Part shown: one piece after another, positions 47,237 through 56,757 of the stretch
Layout of the letters: every line of letters begins with the position of its first letter
How positions within the stretch are numbered: position 1 is the first letter of the stretch
Source of the DNA: DATLLN01 sp963809205
GTDB taxonomy: Bacteria; Actinomycetota; Thermoleophilia; Gaiellales; JAICJC01
DNA length: 64,000 bases
Assembly: GCA_963809205.1 (NCBI GenBank)
Contig: CAWEIS010000001.1
Coordinates: forward strand, 308,469 to 372,468
Direction of reading: 5' to 3'
Made by a program: the position numbers and the translations under genes
Notes under the pieces: model-generated
What the model saw: only the letters and a program-made list of their open reading frames with translations
What the model was told of the DNA's origin: nothing
Database searches by the model: none

Positions 47237-47331
47237 CGCCTCGGCTCCTGTAGCGGGGGGTGGGCAGAGCCTGGCACAGTCGACCCGATCCCTACACGCG
47301 CGCATGCATAGCGCCGCTCACACGAGGCGAA
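47237..47331 (+). repeat. 97-bp dispersed repeat, copy 5
   Basis: CGCCTCGGCTCCTGTAGCGG at the left and GCGCCGCTCACACGAGGCGA plus A at the right. The T before and the A after extend the terminal inverted repeat to TCGCCTCG/CGAGGCGA. Confidence 0.75.
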
Positions 47332-47348
47332 CCCTGCTCCCCATCCTC

Positions 47349-47480
47349 CGCCTCGGCTCCTAGAGCGGGGGTCGGGGTGCGGACGCGCCTGGCACCGGAG
47401 GGTGGCGATGTGGGTTGTCGTCGCCAACCCGATGCCCTCGCGCGCGCACGCGCACGCATGCATGGCGGCCCCCGAACGAA
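47349..47480 (+). repeat. 97-bp dispersed repeat, copy 6 (expanded, right end degenerate)
   Basis: Left end CGCCTCGGCTCCTAGAGCGG and core GTCGGGGTGCGG match. About 30 extra bases follow, and the right half resembles copy 3 (GTCGTCGCCAACCCGATGCC) but lacks the clear CGAGGCG end. Confidence 0.55.
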
Positions 47481-47556
47481 GCATGCCTCGGGATGACGAA
47501 CAGCGCTGCGCCGGTGCGAACCCCGCCTGCCAAGCCGGCCTTGGGTGTTGCGGTAC

Positions 47557-47883
47557 TTATGCTGGATCCCGTCGTGAACGCGGGTCGGAAAGAAGCGCCG
47601 TAACACTCACCGGGATCGATCCGGTCGGTTGCCGGCCGGACCGGGCCCATGGCACGGTGGCGTCGGGCCGACCACGTGTTCCGATACGGGCGTGCCACAG
47701 GCGGAGGATCGCCCGGCCAGCGTTGAGTGGCACCCAGACGATCGCCGTGACGAGCGCCGCCAGCAGCACGAGCGACCCGAGCACGACGACAAGGAGCGCA
47801 ATCAGGCCCAACCACGGGAGCGCAAGCAGAGAAAGCGTCCCGACGATGACGAGCGGGGTCCATGTGTAGCAGTAGCTCAGCAT
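47557..47883 (-). CDS. Small membrane protein, 108 aa
   Basis: Two long hydrophobic stretches (LVIVGTLSLLALPWLGLIAL and VVLGSLVLLAALVTAIVWVP) followed by a basic tail. ATG 47883 has a strong AAGGAGG upstream, which supports a real gene. Family not recognised. Confidence 0.55.
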   Translation of the reverse strand: MLSYCYTWTPLVIVGTLSLLALPWLGLIALLVVVLGSLVLLAALVTAIVWVPLNAGRAILRLWHARIGTRGRPDATVPWARSGRQPTGSIPVSVTALLSDPRSRRDPA

Positions 47884-48033
47884 GATCTGTCCTCCTTGGC
47901 TGCGTACGTGCGGCTGACCAGGCGAGAATCGCCGGGGTCGGACAGCATTCGCCTCCGCCGGGGGAGTTGAGCCAGCCGGCCATGCCCTCGAACCGGGGAA
48001 GCCGACTCTCGACCGGCAGCGCTTCCGAGACTC

Positions 48034-49739
48034 TCATCGCCGGCCGCCGAGCTCGACGACTGCATCCGCGAACGCCTCGGGTGCTTCCTGAGGCAGGTTG
48101 TGCCCGACGCCTCCTCCGATCGTGCGGTGCGTGTACGTCCCTGCGAACTTCGCCGCATAGCCGCCGGCTCGGGATGCGGTGCGCCGTTGGCGTCACCCTC
48201 CAGCGTGATGGTCGGCACCGTGATGTCGGGCGCCTCGGCGAGCCGAGACTCGGCGTCGCAGTAACCGGGTTCCCCGTCGGCTAACCCCAGCCGCCAGCGG
48301 TAGTTGTGGATCACGATGTCAACGTGGTCCGGGTTGTCGAACGAGGCGGCGGTGCGGTCGAAGGTGGCGTCGTCGAAGTCCCACTGCGGCGAGGCGGTCC
48401 GCCAGATCAGCCGTCCGAACTCGCGCCGGTTGCGCGGCATAGCCCTCCCGCCCCGCTCCGTGGCGAAGTAGTACTGGTACCACCACTGCAGCTCTGCCTC
48501 AGGAGGCAACGGCTGCTTCCCGGCCGCCTGGCTGCCAATCAGATAGCCGCTCACGGAGACGAGCGCCGTGCAGCGCTGCGGCCAAAGCGCCGCCATGATG
48601 TTCGCCGTTCGCGCGCCCCAGTCGAACCCGCCGACGACCGCCCGGTCGACATCGAGCGCGTCCATCAGCGCGATCGCGTCGGCGGCGAGCGCCGCCTGCT
48701 CGCCGTTGCGGAGGGTTTCGTCGGAGAGGAACCGCGTGCTGCCGTATCCGCGCAGGTGCGGCACGATCACGCGATAGCCGTGCGGCACGAGCATCGGCGT
48801 CACATCGGCGAAGCTGTGGATGTCGTACGGCCAGCCGTGCAGCAGCAGGACGGCGCGTCCGTCGGCCGGGCCGGCATCGACGTAGCCGACGTCGAGCAGC
48901 CCGGCCTCGACCTGCCGGACGGGCCCGAACTCGCCCGCCCGTGAACTGGACGGCGTCGGCGAGGTCCCGGTGGACACGTCAGCTTCCGCCGTCCCGACCG
49001 GGGCGCCGACCGCCGCGATCGCCTCGAGGATCACGCCGGTCACGGCATCGGGCTGGGAGATCATGATCACGTGCGATCCCTCGACCTCGGTGATGTGCGC
49101 CCCTGCGTGCTCCGCCATCGAGCGGACCACGTCAGTGCCGGCCGCCCTGTCGCCCGTGGCGACCACGGCCCAGGACGGCATGTGCTTCCACGCGGGCGGC
49201 CCGGAAGGCTCGGAGAATGCGAGCTCCGCCACCGGCCGCTGGACGGCGGCGATCAGTCCGGCCTGTTCCTCGGAGACGTCGCCGGCAAAGGCGTCGCGGA
49301 CCTTGGCCGGGTCGATCGCGAACTCCGTCGCCGATCCGCCGTCGGCGGTCGGGTACTGCCGCGGGACGAGCGCGCTGTTGAGGACGCTGTCCTTCGACGA
49401 TGCCTCGACCGCACCGAGAGCCTCGCCCTCGTCCGGAGCGAACGCGGCGACGTAGACGAGTCCGACGACGTTGGCGCGCCTCCGTGGCGGCGTTGGTGAT
49501 CACGGCGCCGCCGTACGAGTGACCGACGGCCAGCACGGGCCCATCGATCTGCGCGAAAACGGACGCGATATACGCGGAGTCCGACCGAGATGCCGCGCAG
49601 CGGGTTCGGCGGGGGCTGTGACCGGCACGGCCTTCGCGCGCAGCCGCTCGATCACGCCGCTCCAGCTCGATCCGTCGGCGAACGCGCCGTGCACCAGGAC
49701 GACGGTGGCAGCATGGGTGGTAGGGGTTCCGTCGGTCAT
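48034..49739 (-). CDS. Two alpha/beta hydrolases in tandem (apparent fusion), frameshifted
   Basis: First module from ATG 49739 (AAAGGA upstream): VVLVHGAFADGSSWSGVIER, nucleophile GHSYGGAVI, end AWKHMPSWAVVATGDRAAGT and EGSHVIMISQPDAV. Without a stop, a Ser/Thr-rich linker leads to a second epoxide-hydrolase-like module: VLLLHGWPYDIHSF, nucleophile Asp in VGGFDWGARTA, and a lid region. Its catalytic end (GGGVGHNLPQEAPEAFADAV) lies one frame over, stopping at 48034. At least three frame changes occur, so the fusion itself may be an artefact of a lost stop. Confidence 0.7.
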
Positions 49740-49773
49740 CGCTGTTCCTTTCGAATCGCGTAGAGGTGGGATG

Positions 49774-50971
49774 TCACCGCAGCGACCTGAACGCGGCGCG
49801 CATCTCCTCCGCGAACAGCTGTGGCTCCTCCCAGGCGGCGAAGTGGCCGCCCCGCTCAGCGTCGTGGAAGTACACGAGGTTCGGATAGACCTTCTCCACC
49901 CAGCTTCGCGGCGCCTGGAAGATCTCACCCGGGAAGGCCGTGAATGCAACCGGCATTGACGCCTCGGGTGGCGCCTGGCCGGCCGCGAGCGCAGCGGCCC
50001 GTCCGGTCTCCCAGTACACCCGGGCAGCCGAGGCTCCGGTGCCGGTGAGCCAGTACAGGGTGATGTTGTCGAGGACGTGCTCGCGGGTGAGGTTCCCGGT
50101 CGGCTGATCTGCTACGAAGGCGCGCGCGATCTTGGTGTAGCTGTCCGTGTCGTGATCGAGCATCCAGGCGGCAAGGGCGAGGGGCGAGTCGAGCAGGGCG
50201 TAGCCGATCGTCTGCGGCCGTGTTGCCTGCTCGATGAAGTAGCCGTTGCCCGTCGTGCTGAACGTGGCGATAGCAGCCTGCGCAGCGCGCTCCGCCTCGG
50301 TCTCCGCCGGAGAACGGATCGCCGCTGGGCGGCATCACGCGCAGCAGGTTGACGTGAACGCCGAGCAGCCCTTCGGGTGCCTGACGCGCCATCGCGTCGG
50401 TGACGAGCGCACCGACGTCCCCGCCCTGGGCGACGTAGCGGTCGTAGCCCAGCCGGTTCATCAGCTGCGCCCAGGCCTGAGCGATCCGTGCCGGGTGCCA
50501 GCCGACCTCCGCCGGCTCCGCCGAGAAGCCGTAACCCGGTAGCGAGGGCAGCACGAGGTCGAATGCATCCTCCGCCCGTCCGCCGTGGGCGGTCGGGTCG
50601 GTCAGGGAGCCGACGGTCTCGAGCAGCTCCACGACCGAGCCGGGCCACCCGTGCGTCATGATCAGCGGCAGCGCATCTTCGTGCCGCGACTTCACGTGGA
50701 TGAAGTGGATCCCGACGCCGTCGATGTCCGTGGTGAACTGCGGCAGCGCGTTCAGCCGCTCCTCGCAGCGCCGCCAGTCGTAGTCCGTCGCCCAGTACCG
50801 GGCGAGCTCCTGGACGGCCGCCAGCTGGACACCTTGCGACCTATCGTCGACCAGCTCCTTGCTGGGCAAGCGTGTGACGCGGATGCGGCGGCGAAGGTCA
50901 TCCAGGGCGTCATCTGGGTATCCGACATTGAAGGGTTCGACGCCGACGCCATTGTGGACGGTCGTACTCAT
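49774..50971 (-). CDS. Epoxide hydrolase with EHN domain, one frameshift
   Basis: About 399 residues when rejoined. N-terminal EHN domain: VEPFNVGYPDDALDDLRRRI ... RYWATDYDWRRCEERLNALP. Then the alpha/beta hydrolase core with THGWPGSVVELLE, nucleophile Asp in AQGGDVGALVTD, and the catalytic His in AERGGHFAAWEEP. The frame changes near 50300. Likely opens epoxides to diols by an Asp-ester mechanism. It lies between two related hydrolase genes on the same strand. Confidence 0.85.
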
Positions 50972-51050
50972 CAGAGACCTCCCTGCTGTTGAGGCAGCCT
51001 TCGCCCGGTGACCTGCGCCGCGATTTCACGGCACGGTCGAAGACACGCCC

Positions 51051-51949
51051 TTATGCCGCGGGGGCGAAGAAGTCGACGAGTAGCTGGTTGACGCGTTCGG
51101 CCTCGTCGTGATGCACCCAGTGCGACGCGTCGGCCAGTCGCTCCACGCGGTCAAGATTGGGCACGTCGTCGCGGTGGGGCTCGGCGAGGTCCGAGCCGAG
51201 GTAGGAATCGCCTTCCCCCCAGATCACCAGCGTGGGCGCCGAGATCGGGCGAAGCTTCGCCACGGCTTCCTTCTGCGACTGGCGCACGGAGGCGCGGTAG
51301 TAGTCGATCATCGCAGCCGCCGCCCCCTCCTGAGACCACGCCTCGACGTAGCGCTCGAGCTCCTCGTCGGTGTACGGCGGGCGTGCCTCTTCCAGGAAGT
51401 GCCGGAAGAAGTGCCAGTCTCTGAGGTGCACCACCTCTTCGGGCAGTCCCGGTACCGCAAAGAAGAAGAAGTACCAGGACTTGCGGAGCTGGTTGGGGTG
51501 GTGCAGCCCCTCCGAGAGCCGCCGCGGATGCGCCGCGTTGAGGATCACCAGTCGGTCGACCACCTCCGGGTGATTCATCGCCGTCGTCCAGGCGATCGAC
51601 CCACCCCAATCATGACCGACCAACAGCGCCGACTCGGCACCCAGTGCACCGATCAGACCGCGGATGTCGGCGGCCAGCCGATCGACGGCATAGGCCTCGA
51701 AGCCCTCAGGCTTCGATGACAGGTTGTAGCCGCGGGTGTCGGGGGCGACGACCCGGAAACCCGCCGCCGCCAGCGGCGCGATCTGCAGCCGCCAGCCGAA
51801 CCAGAACTCCGGGAAACCATGCAGCAGGACGACCAGCGGGCCATCGCTCTGCCGGCCTCCACGTAGTGCAACGTCGCATCATCGCCGACCTCGGCGTAAC
51901 CCTCCCGAAGCTCGATCCCGACGTCGGGGAGAAGGCTGGTGGTGGTCAT
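51051..51949 (-). CDS. Soluble epoxide hydrolase-like alpha/beta hydrolase, frameshifted
   Basis: The first part begins MTTTSLLPDVGIELREGYAE and breaks near 51870. The second part, from nucleophile VGHDWGGSIAW, has the lid WYFFFFAVPGLPEEVVHLRD, acid region LVIWGEGDSYLG and catalytic His in DASHWVHHDE. This is a complete epoxide-hydrolase fold over two or three frames. First gene of a minus-strand run of hydrolases. Confidence 0.8.
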
Positions 51950-52118
51950 GAGGAACCCCTTTCGCTCGGACACACCTGGAAGCGAGACTACCCCTCTCAG
52001 TCGGGATCAGCAACAATCGTCACCAGACTGCTACGACATCACCGCCGGATCGCAGTGCGAGCAGCCGAATCACCTCCAAGTAGACGTGGGCCGTGGACTG
52101 ACAACCGATGGTGGACGG

Positions 52119-52142
52119 CTCGCCTCGTGTGAGCGGCTCCAT
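52119..52142 (-). repeat. 97-bp dispersed repeat, right-end fragment
   Basis: On the minus strand ATGGAGCCGCTCACACGAGG then CGAG, the right terminus only. Confidence 0.5.
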
Positions 52143-52280
52143 GTCGACCTGCCGGCGCCTGCCGCCGTTGCGACCGATGAGTTCGCGGCCGGCCGGGCGT
52201 CAACAGATACGAACGGTCTAGCGAATGAGAGGGGGAGGCATTTCGTGCTGGGCCGCGTCGGCGAGTGCGGGGCGGCGGTG

Positions 52281-52988
52281 ATGCCGGCTGATGTCGGGCT
52301 CAGACGGAGCACGTACCCGTTGTGTTCGATCGGCGGCAGCCCGGGCGCGGACACGATCCACGGTTCCTATCGTGGCGACTATCTGTACGGCGGGCGAGGC
52401 CCTGACCACCTGTTCGGCGGCTGGGGCGAGGATCTCGTCGTTGAAGGTGGGCCGGGAGCCGACGTCATCCATGGAGGCGTCAAGAACGACTCAATCAGCG
52501 GCGGGCCGGGTAATGACGTGTCCTACGGTGAACTCGGGGGCGACACGTTCTACCCTGGGCCGGGTGACGACGAAGAGATCGGCGGTGATCCGGCGAGCGG
52601 CGTAAACACCTGGTGGCAGTTCAGCCAAGTTCCCCCGCCGGCCGGCGTGCCGCTGAACATCGACGTGCCCGCCGGGACAGTCGATGGGTGGGGTCACGAC
52701 ACCATCTCAGGGATCACCTGGTTCGACGGATACTGGCAAGGCCCGGTGACGTTTGTCGGCAGCGACGCGAACGAAGTCCTCGACATCTCCTCGGGAGCCA
52801 CCGACGTCACGGCCGACGGCGCAGGCGGCAATGACCTGCTCGCCGGAGAATTCCTCGACAGCGGCAGCGTCACGCTCGACGGCGGCCCCGGAAACGACAA
52901 GCTGTTCGGCGCCGACACGAACGACACGCTGAACGGCGGTGACGGAAATGACGCCATCGTCGCCAACGCCGGAGACGACCCCTCGTGA
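52281..52988 (+). CDS. RTX/hemolysin-type calcium-binding repeat protein (N terminus unclear)
   Basis: At least seven GGxGxDxhx nonapeptide-like units (SPGADTIHG, GRGPDHLFG, GPGADVIHG, GPGNDVSYG, GPGNDKLFG, GDGNDAIVA) that would form Ca2+-bound parallel beta-rolls outside the cell. No signal peptide is seen. The frame is open back to 51939 over the repeat fragment, so the true start may be lost; ATG 52281 is a placeholder. No type I secretion gene is nearby. Confidence 0.75.
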   Translation: MPADVGLRRSTYPLCSIGGSPGADTIHGSYRGDYLYGGRGPDHLFGGWGEDLVVEGGPGADVIHGGVKNDSISGGPGNDVSYGELGGDTFYPGPGDDEEIGGDPASGVNTWWQFSQVPPPAGVPLNIDVPAGTVDGWGHDTISGITWFDGYWQGPVTFVGSDANEVLDISSGATDVTADGAGGNDLLAGEFLDSGSVTLDGGPGNDKLFGADTNDTLNGGDGNDAIVANAGDDPS

Positions 52989-53076
52989 ACCACGCCAGGT
53001 GTCGTTCCGCGATCTTCATCTCAGTCACCGCGAGCCGTTCTGGGCCGACGGCGACAACGACGACCGCTAGCACCAC

Positions 53077-53116
53077 CATCGATGCTTGGGGGCGACACAG
53101 CCCCCAAGCATCGATG
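53077..53116. terminator. Perfect 17-bp hairpin
   Basis: CATCGATGCTTGGGGGC (53077-53093) and its exact complement (53100-53116) around the 6-base loop GACACA, 90 bases after the RTX stop. No T run follows; it may be a bidirectional terminator or a structured element. Confidence 0.55.
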
Positions 53117-53159
53117 CTCGGAGCCCTCGCAGGCGGCGTGGGTGGCGTGTCGCGGGCGC

Positions 53160-53340
53160 CTATGAGGATGGCGAGATGTTGTGGCGACGGGTCTGCGAGC
53201 GTGGCTTAGAAGGCGTCGTCGCCGAGCGGCTGGGCGGGTCGTACCAGCCGGGTCGTCGCGGATGGGTGAAGGTCAAGAACAGGGAGTAACTGGCGGTATC
53301 CGCTCGAGGTGGAAGCCGTGATGCAGCCGAGAGCGAGATC
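53160..53340 (+). pseudogene. ATP-dependent DNA ligase C-terminal-core fragment
   Basis: WRRVCERGLEGVVAERLGGS then YQPGRRGWVKVKNRE matches the ligase motif IV-V region (GLEGVV and WVKVK). The next residues YWRYPLE follow only if one A of GAGTAAC is removed. The rest of the gene is absent. Confidence 0.65.
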
Positions 53341-53414
53341 GCCTGGGCCACGGTCGCGATGCCACACTCGCCACAGCAAGCGTAGGGGCTAGACCACCAT
53401 GGCCTGGTGAGACC

Positions 53415-53444
53415 TTGACATGTCGCGGTTGAGGGGTCTAGCCT
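53415..53444 (+). promoter_or_regulatory. Strong sigma-70-type promoter of the BNR/sialidase-like gene
   Basis: TTGACA at 53415-53420, 18-base spacer, TAGCCT at 53439-53444; the start codon is 44 bases further on. Confidence 0.65.
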
Positions 53445-53487
53445 TGTGCGACTCCGTCGGCGGATGACTGGTGGCAAGGGGGGCTCG

Positions 53488-55105
53488 ATGATGATCCGTT
53501 TGGTATCCGTGGGAGCGATGCTTGCCGCTCTCGTCGCCGCTCAGTCGGCTGACGCGTCGATGCAGCGGTCGGTGACCCCCCAGGTGTCGGCTCGTGCCTT
53601 GATCGCGCCTCTTGGTGTTGCGAGGACGTCGGCTGGGGGCGGATACCTGCACTCCCAGATCGAGTGTACTGCGCGCGGTAACCCGTCCAGTGACGTCTTC
53701 CTTGACTGCGATGACGCGGCGGCGCCGAATGACGAGCAGCATATCGTGGTTGATCCGGAGAATCCGCGGCACATGATCGCGAGTGCGAACGATTATGACT
53801 CCGCCGGCGATGAGTTCTATACGACGTTCGACGGTGGCCAGACGTGGGTGACTGGCGACATGTCGTTGCTGGACGACACGCGGACAGGGAGCGATCCCGT
53901 CACGGCGATCGACCCACGCACGAACACGGCGATCCATTCTTCCTTGAACTACCAGTTCACGGACGCGGGCGAGTCGACGAACGGCCACGTCGTAGTGTCG
54001 CTCTCGCATGACGGCGGCTTGCATTGGGGCAAGCCGGTCATCGTTTATCGCGGGCACGGGGCCGACAGCGATCCCGTCCAGGTGTTCAACGACAAGGAGT
54101 GGGTGTACACCGACACGAACCCGGCTTCGCCCTACTACGGCCGTACGTACTTGACGTGGTCGCGGTTCCTCGCGCACAACGGGGCGTATGTCGAGTCGCC
54201 GATCTGGGAGTCGCACTCGGACGACGGCGGCCAGACGTGGTCGAAGGCGCATGAGATCTCAGGTTCGAGTCGCACATGCACATTCCAGGAAGCCGGTGCT
54301 GCTCTGCAATGTGACGAAGATCAGGGATCCGTGATCACGACTGCTGCTGACGGCACTGTCTATGTGGCCTTCGAGAACGGTCAGCATGAGGCCGCTTGGG
54401 AGCCTGGCGAGCAGTTCGAGAGTCAGTACATGGTGGTTCGCTCGACCAACGGTGGCAGGACGTTTAGCAGCCCGGTTCACGTCGCCGATCTCGAGGATGG
54501 TACGCGCGACTTCCCGCTCAACGCTGACGGCTCGGCCGACGCTCACCGGCTATCAGCTGCGTATCCCAACGTTCGGCAACATCACGGCCAGCCCGCTGGA
54601 CGGGACGCTGTACGTCACTTTCACAGACAACCGAGCCGGTCGACACGACGTCGACAATCCGGTCACCGATACGAATGTGTTCATCGCGTGGTCGCGCGAT
54701 CATGGCAGGACTTGGCACAGCCCGGTTCCGGTGACGCGCGCAGCCGGAGACCAGTGGTTCCCCTCGGCTGCGGTTGACCCAACGACGGGGAAGGTCGGCG
54801 TCCTCTACAACACGCGTGGCGCCACAAACGGCACACTGTTCAACGCCGAACTCTCGGAGGGCGCACCCGGCTCCTGGACGCGAACCACACTGTCCCAGCA
54901 TCCCTCGAATCCGCGAAACTCACTCGTATTCCAAGCCGACGTACCAGGATGCCTCAAGTGCGCACTCTTCCACGGCGACTACATCACCCTGGCCTACGGC
55001 AGGGACGGCTCAGCGAACGCGGCTTGGACAGACCACAGACGGTTCATTGATCTCGGCAACGGCGACAACGGATTCACCCAAAACACGTTCTTCGCACGCC
55101 GCTGA
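53488..55105 (+). CDS. Secreted BNR/sialidase-fold protein, one frameshift
   Basis: Signal peptide MMIRLVSVGAMLAALVAAQS-ADA, then repeated Asp-box-like blocks (S-x-D-G-G-x-T-W: FDGGQTWVTG, DDGGQTWSKA, TNGGRTFSSP, RDHGRTWHSP) typical of exo-alpha-sialidase/BNR beta-propellers. The frame changes near 54545; the rest runs TGYQLRIPTFGNITASPLDG to NTFFARR. ATG 53488 has GGGGGG upstream and a TTGACA/TAGCCT promoter. Enzymatic activity is unproven; many such propellers are non-catalytic. Confidence 0.8.
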
Positions 55106-55172
55106 TCCACCGCCGCCAGAACGACAGAAGCGCCAGGTAAGCGCCCGCTAGCGCCGACGCTGCCTTGTCCGG

Positions 55173-55346
55173 TCATCGGGTGCTGGGCATCATCGGCTCG
55201 CCGCCGCCGGCCTTCGTCGCGTAGAGGCGGGCCTCGGCGTGCGCCGCTTTCTGCGTGTCGTGGTGGGAGCTGGCGCGGGTCGCTCCGTCGGCGGTCACGT
55301 CCCAGCCGCCGTCAGGGTTGGGCACGACCTCGTAGTCCTGTGACAC
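55173..55346 (-). CDS. DUF2188 protein
   Basis: 57 residues: SQDYEVVPNPDGGWDVTADG, ATRASSHHDTQKAAHAEARL. The family pattern is a short beta region then A..E...A..... GTG 55346 follows GAGG. Function unknown. A paralogue lies at 55828. Confidence 0.75.
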   Translation of the reverse strand: MSQDYEVVPNPDGGWDVTADGATRASSHHDTQKAAHAEARLYATKAGGGEPMMPSTR

Positions 55347-55637
55347 GGTGATCCTCGTGTGGCGGTTTCCGAGTGATTGCCCCCTCGTGGCAGCGTCGCA
55401 AACGCATACCACTACTCGTGCGTCAGGGGAGGCAGCGCCGTGCTGGGCACACGCAAGTGCTCATGATTCTCTCTGGCGGCGCCTGGGTAGTTCCCGTAGG
55501 GCAGGCTTCTCCGGTCGTCTTGGACTCCCCGTCCTGTGGGCCGTGGACGCTGCATTCCGTGCGCCCGGGGCACCCGCCTAGCGGGGTACGCCGGAAGCCC
55601 GGGCGCACACCAGCCCACGAGTCAGAGGAGTCGGTAA

Positions 55638-55814
55638 ATGGAGCGACAGGATCCGAACGAGCAGCCGGACGTAGTAGCACCTGGCGAAGAAGGGCCGATC
55701 ACACCGCCGCCGGATGAGGTGCCCGCGCCACCGGAGCAGCCGACGCCTGACGTGCCACCGCCGACAGGTGATCCCGTGCCGCCGGACGAGCCCGGCACAC
55801 CACCTAGCGACTAA
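55638..55814 (+). CDS. Acidic proline-rich small protein, 58 aa
   Basis: Begins MERQDPNEQPDVVAPGEEGP and continues with PPPDEVPAPPEQPTPDVPPP-type repeats to the end. GAGGAG lies 8 bases before ATG 55638. About one third proline, one fifth acidic, no cysteine or membrane segment, presumably disordered. It precedes a DUF2188 gene by 13 bases, suggesting co-transcription. Confidence 0.6.
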   Translation: MERQDPNEQPDVVAPGEEGPITPPPDEVPAPPEQPTPDVPPPTGDPVPPDEPGTPPSD

Positions 55815-55827
55815 GCGCGTGAAGAGC

Positions 55828-56127
55828 ATGTCGCGAGATTATGTTGTAGCTCCGAGCGATCAAGGTGGCCGGGCCATGATTGCTGAAGGCGCGCAGCGAG
55901 CTAGCAGCCTCCACGACTCTGAAACGGCTGCACTGGCCGCGGCGCGCCGCTATGCGGGGAACGCGGTGGCGGGCAGATCCGGACACGAGACGCGCACGGC
56001 CATTTCCGTGGCTCAGAATCGGTCAGTGCAACCGACGCGTCCGCCCAGCGTCCAGCCGGCGCCGCGCGTTCGCGCGTCTCGAACCAACGACGCCGGCGCC
56101 CAGTGTCCCTGGTCGCCATCAGCCTGA
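55828..56127 (+). CDS. DUF2188-like protein with odd C-terminal extension
   Basis: First 55 residues match DUF2188 (MSRDYVVAPSDQGGRAMIAE, RASSLHDSETAALAAARRYA). The following 45 residues are low-complexity. In another frame the DNA encodes a membrane helix (ISLIVLLVLALLGYIGIGRR, 56120-56180), so the true protein may be a DUF2188 plus C-terminal anchor with a frameshift near 56100. Confidence 0.55.
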   Translation: MSRDYVVAPSDQGGRAMIAEGAQRASSLHDSETAALAAARRYAGNAVAGRSGHETRTAISVAQNRSVQPTRPPSVQPAPRVRASRTNDAGAQCPWSPSA

Positions 56128-56242
56128 TCGTGCTGCTGGTCTTGGCGCTCCTCGGCTACATCGGAATCGGCCGCCGCCGCTAGCGCCGGATACGCGCGAC
56201 CTCTCCGACCAACACGATCAGTGATCCCCTTCGGTCGTGTTC

Positions 56243-56405
56243 CTACGCGGCGAGTCGCCACCCCTTCGCGGTGGCGAACGCGGTGAGAGCGGCCATCGCC
56301 TCACGGTCGTGCTCCTGGAGGACGCCGCGGAGTAGACCGGTCGCGAGCTCGATGTCGGCGAGTGTGACGCGGTGCGACTCGGCGGCTATCTGGCGCAACC
56401 TTGCG
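56243..56405 (-). pseudogene. Possible small-protein fragment
   Basis: Minus-strand frame PPAVARLRQIAAESHRVTLA ... EHDREAMAALTAFATAKGWR, ending LAA-stop, looks like real helical protein but has no good start (a stop lies directly upstream; TTG is possible). Family not recognised. Confidence 0.3.
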
Positions 56406-56419
56406 ACGGCGGGGGGCGT

Positions 56420-56749
56420 CTAGAGCTGCCGCGAAGACCAAAGCAGCGCCGCCAAGATCACCGAGGTCAGTCCGACCGCGAGACCGACGATCCACCCAGC
56501 CACGTTCTGGCTTACCAGCACCGCGCCGAGGATGGTCGCAACTCCGATGACGCCGCCGGTAGCGACGATGCGAACGAATCCCCGCTCCACGACGGTGCGG
56601 CGTCGCTCCCTGCCCGGCAGCATGCCCTGCGGCCGCTCGTCGTGATCACGCTCGGACGGCAGCATCGCGGGCGAGTCACTGGACGACCCCCCGACTCCGT
56701 CCGGCTCGTCGGTAGGTTGGTGATCGTCTGGTTCCGGGATGTCAGGCAC
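56420..56749 (-). CDS. Small membrane protein with acidic N terminus, 109 aa
   Basis: N-terminal half acidic and proline-rich (MPDIPEPDDHQPTDEPDGVG), then a basic patch and two membrane helices (VIGVATILGAVLVSQNVAGW and IVGLAVGLTSVILAALLW). GTG 56749 lies 8 bases after TACTGT on its strand. No family recognised. Confidence 0.55.
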   Translation of the reverse strand: MPDIPEPDDHQPTDEPDGVGGSSSDSPAMLPSERDHDERPQGMLPGRERRRTVVERGFVRIVATGGVIGVATILGAVLVSQNVAGWIVGLAVGLTSVILAALLWSSRQL

Positions 56750-56757
56750 GCAGGGAC

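Larger units (their letters stand above)
47107..47556. other. Intergenic with tandem 97-bp repeats
   Basis: No gene. Holds repeat copies 5 (47237-47331) and 6 (47349-47480). Confidence 0.5.

Noticed and set aside
39315..47480. CRISPR array suggested by repeated units
   Set aside because: Copies are 95-130 bp, diverged, tens of kb apart and in both orientations, with no spacers of uniform length and no cas genes.
47557..47883. Mobile element suggested by clusters of fragments around 44-48 kb
   Set aside because: No transposase, integrase or recombinase motif was found anywhere in the window.
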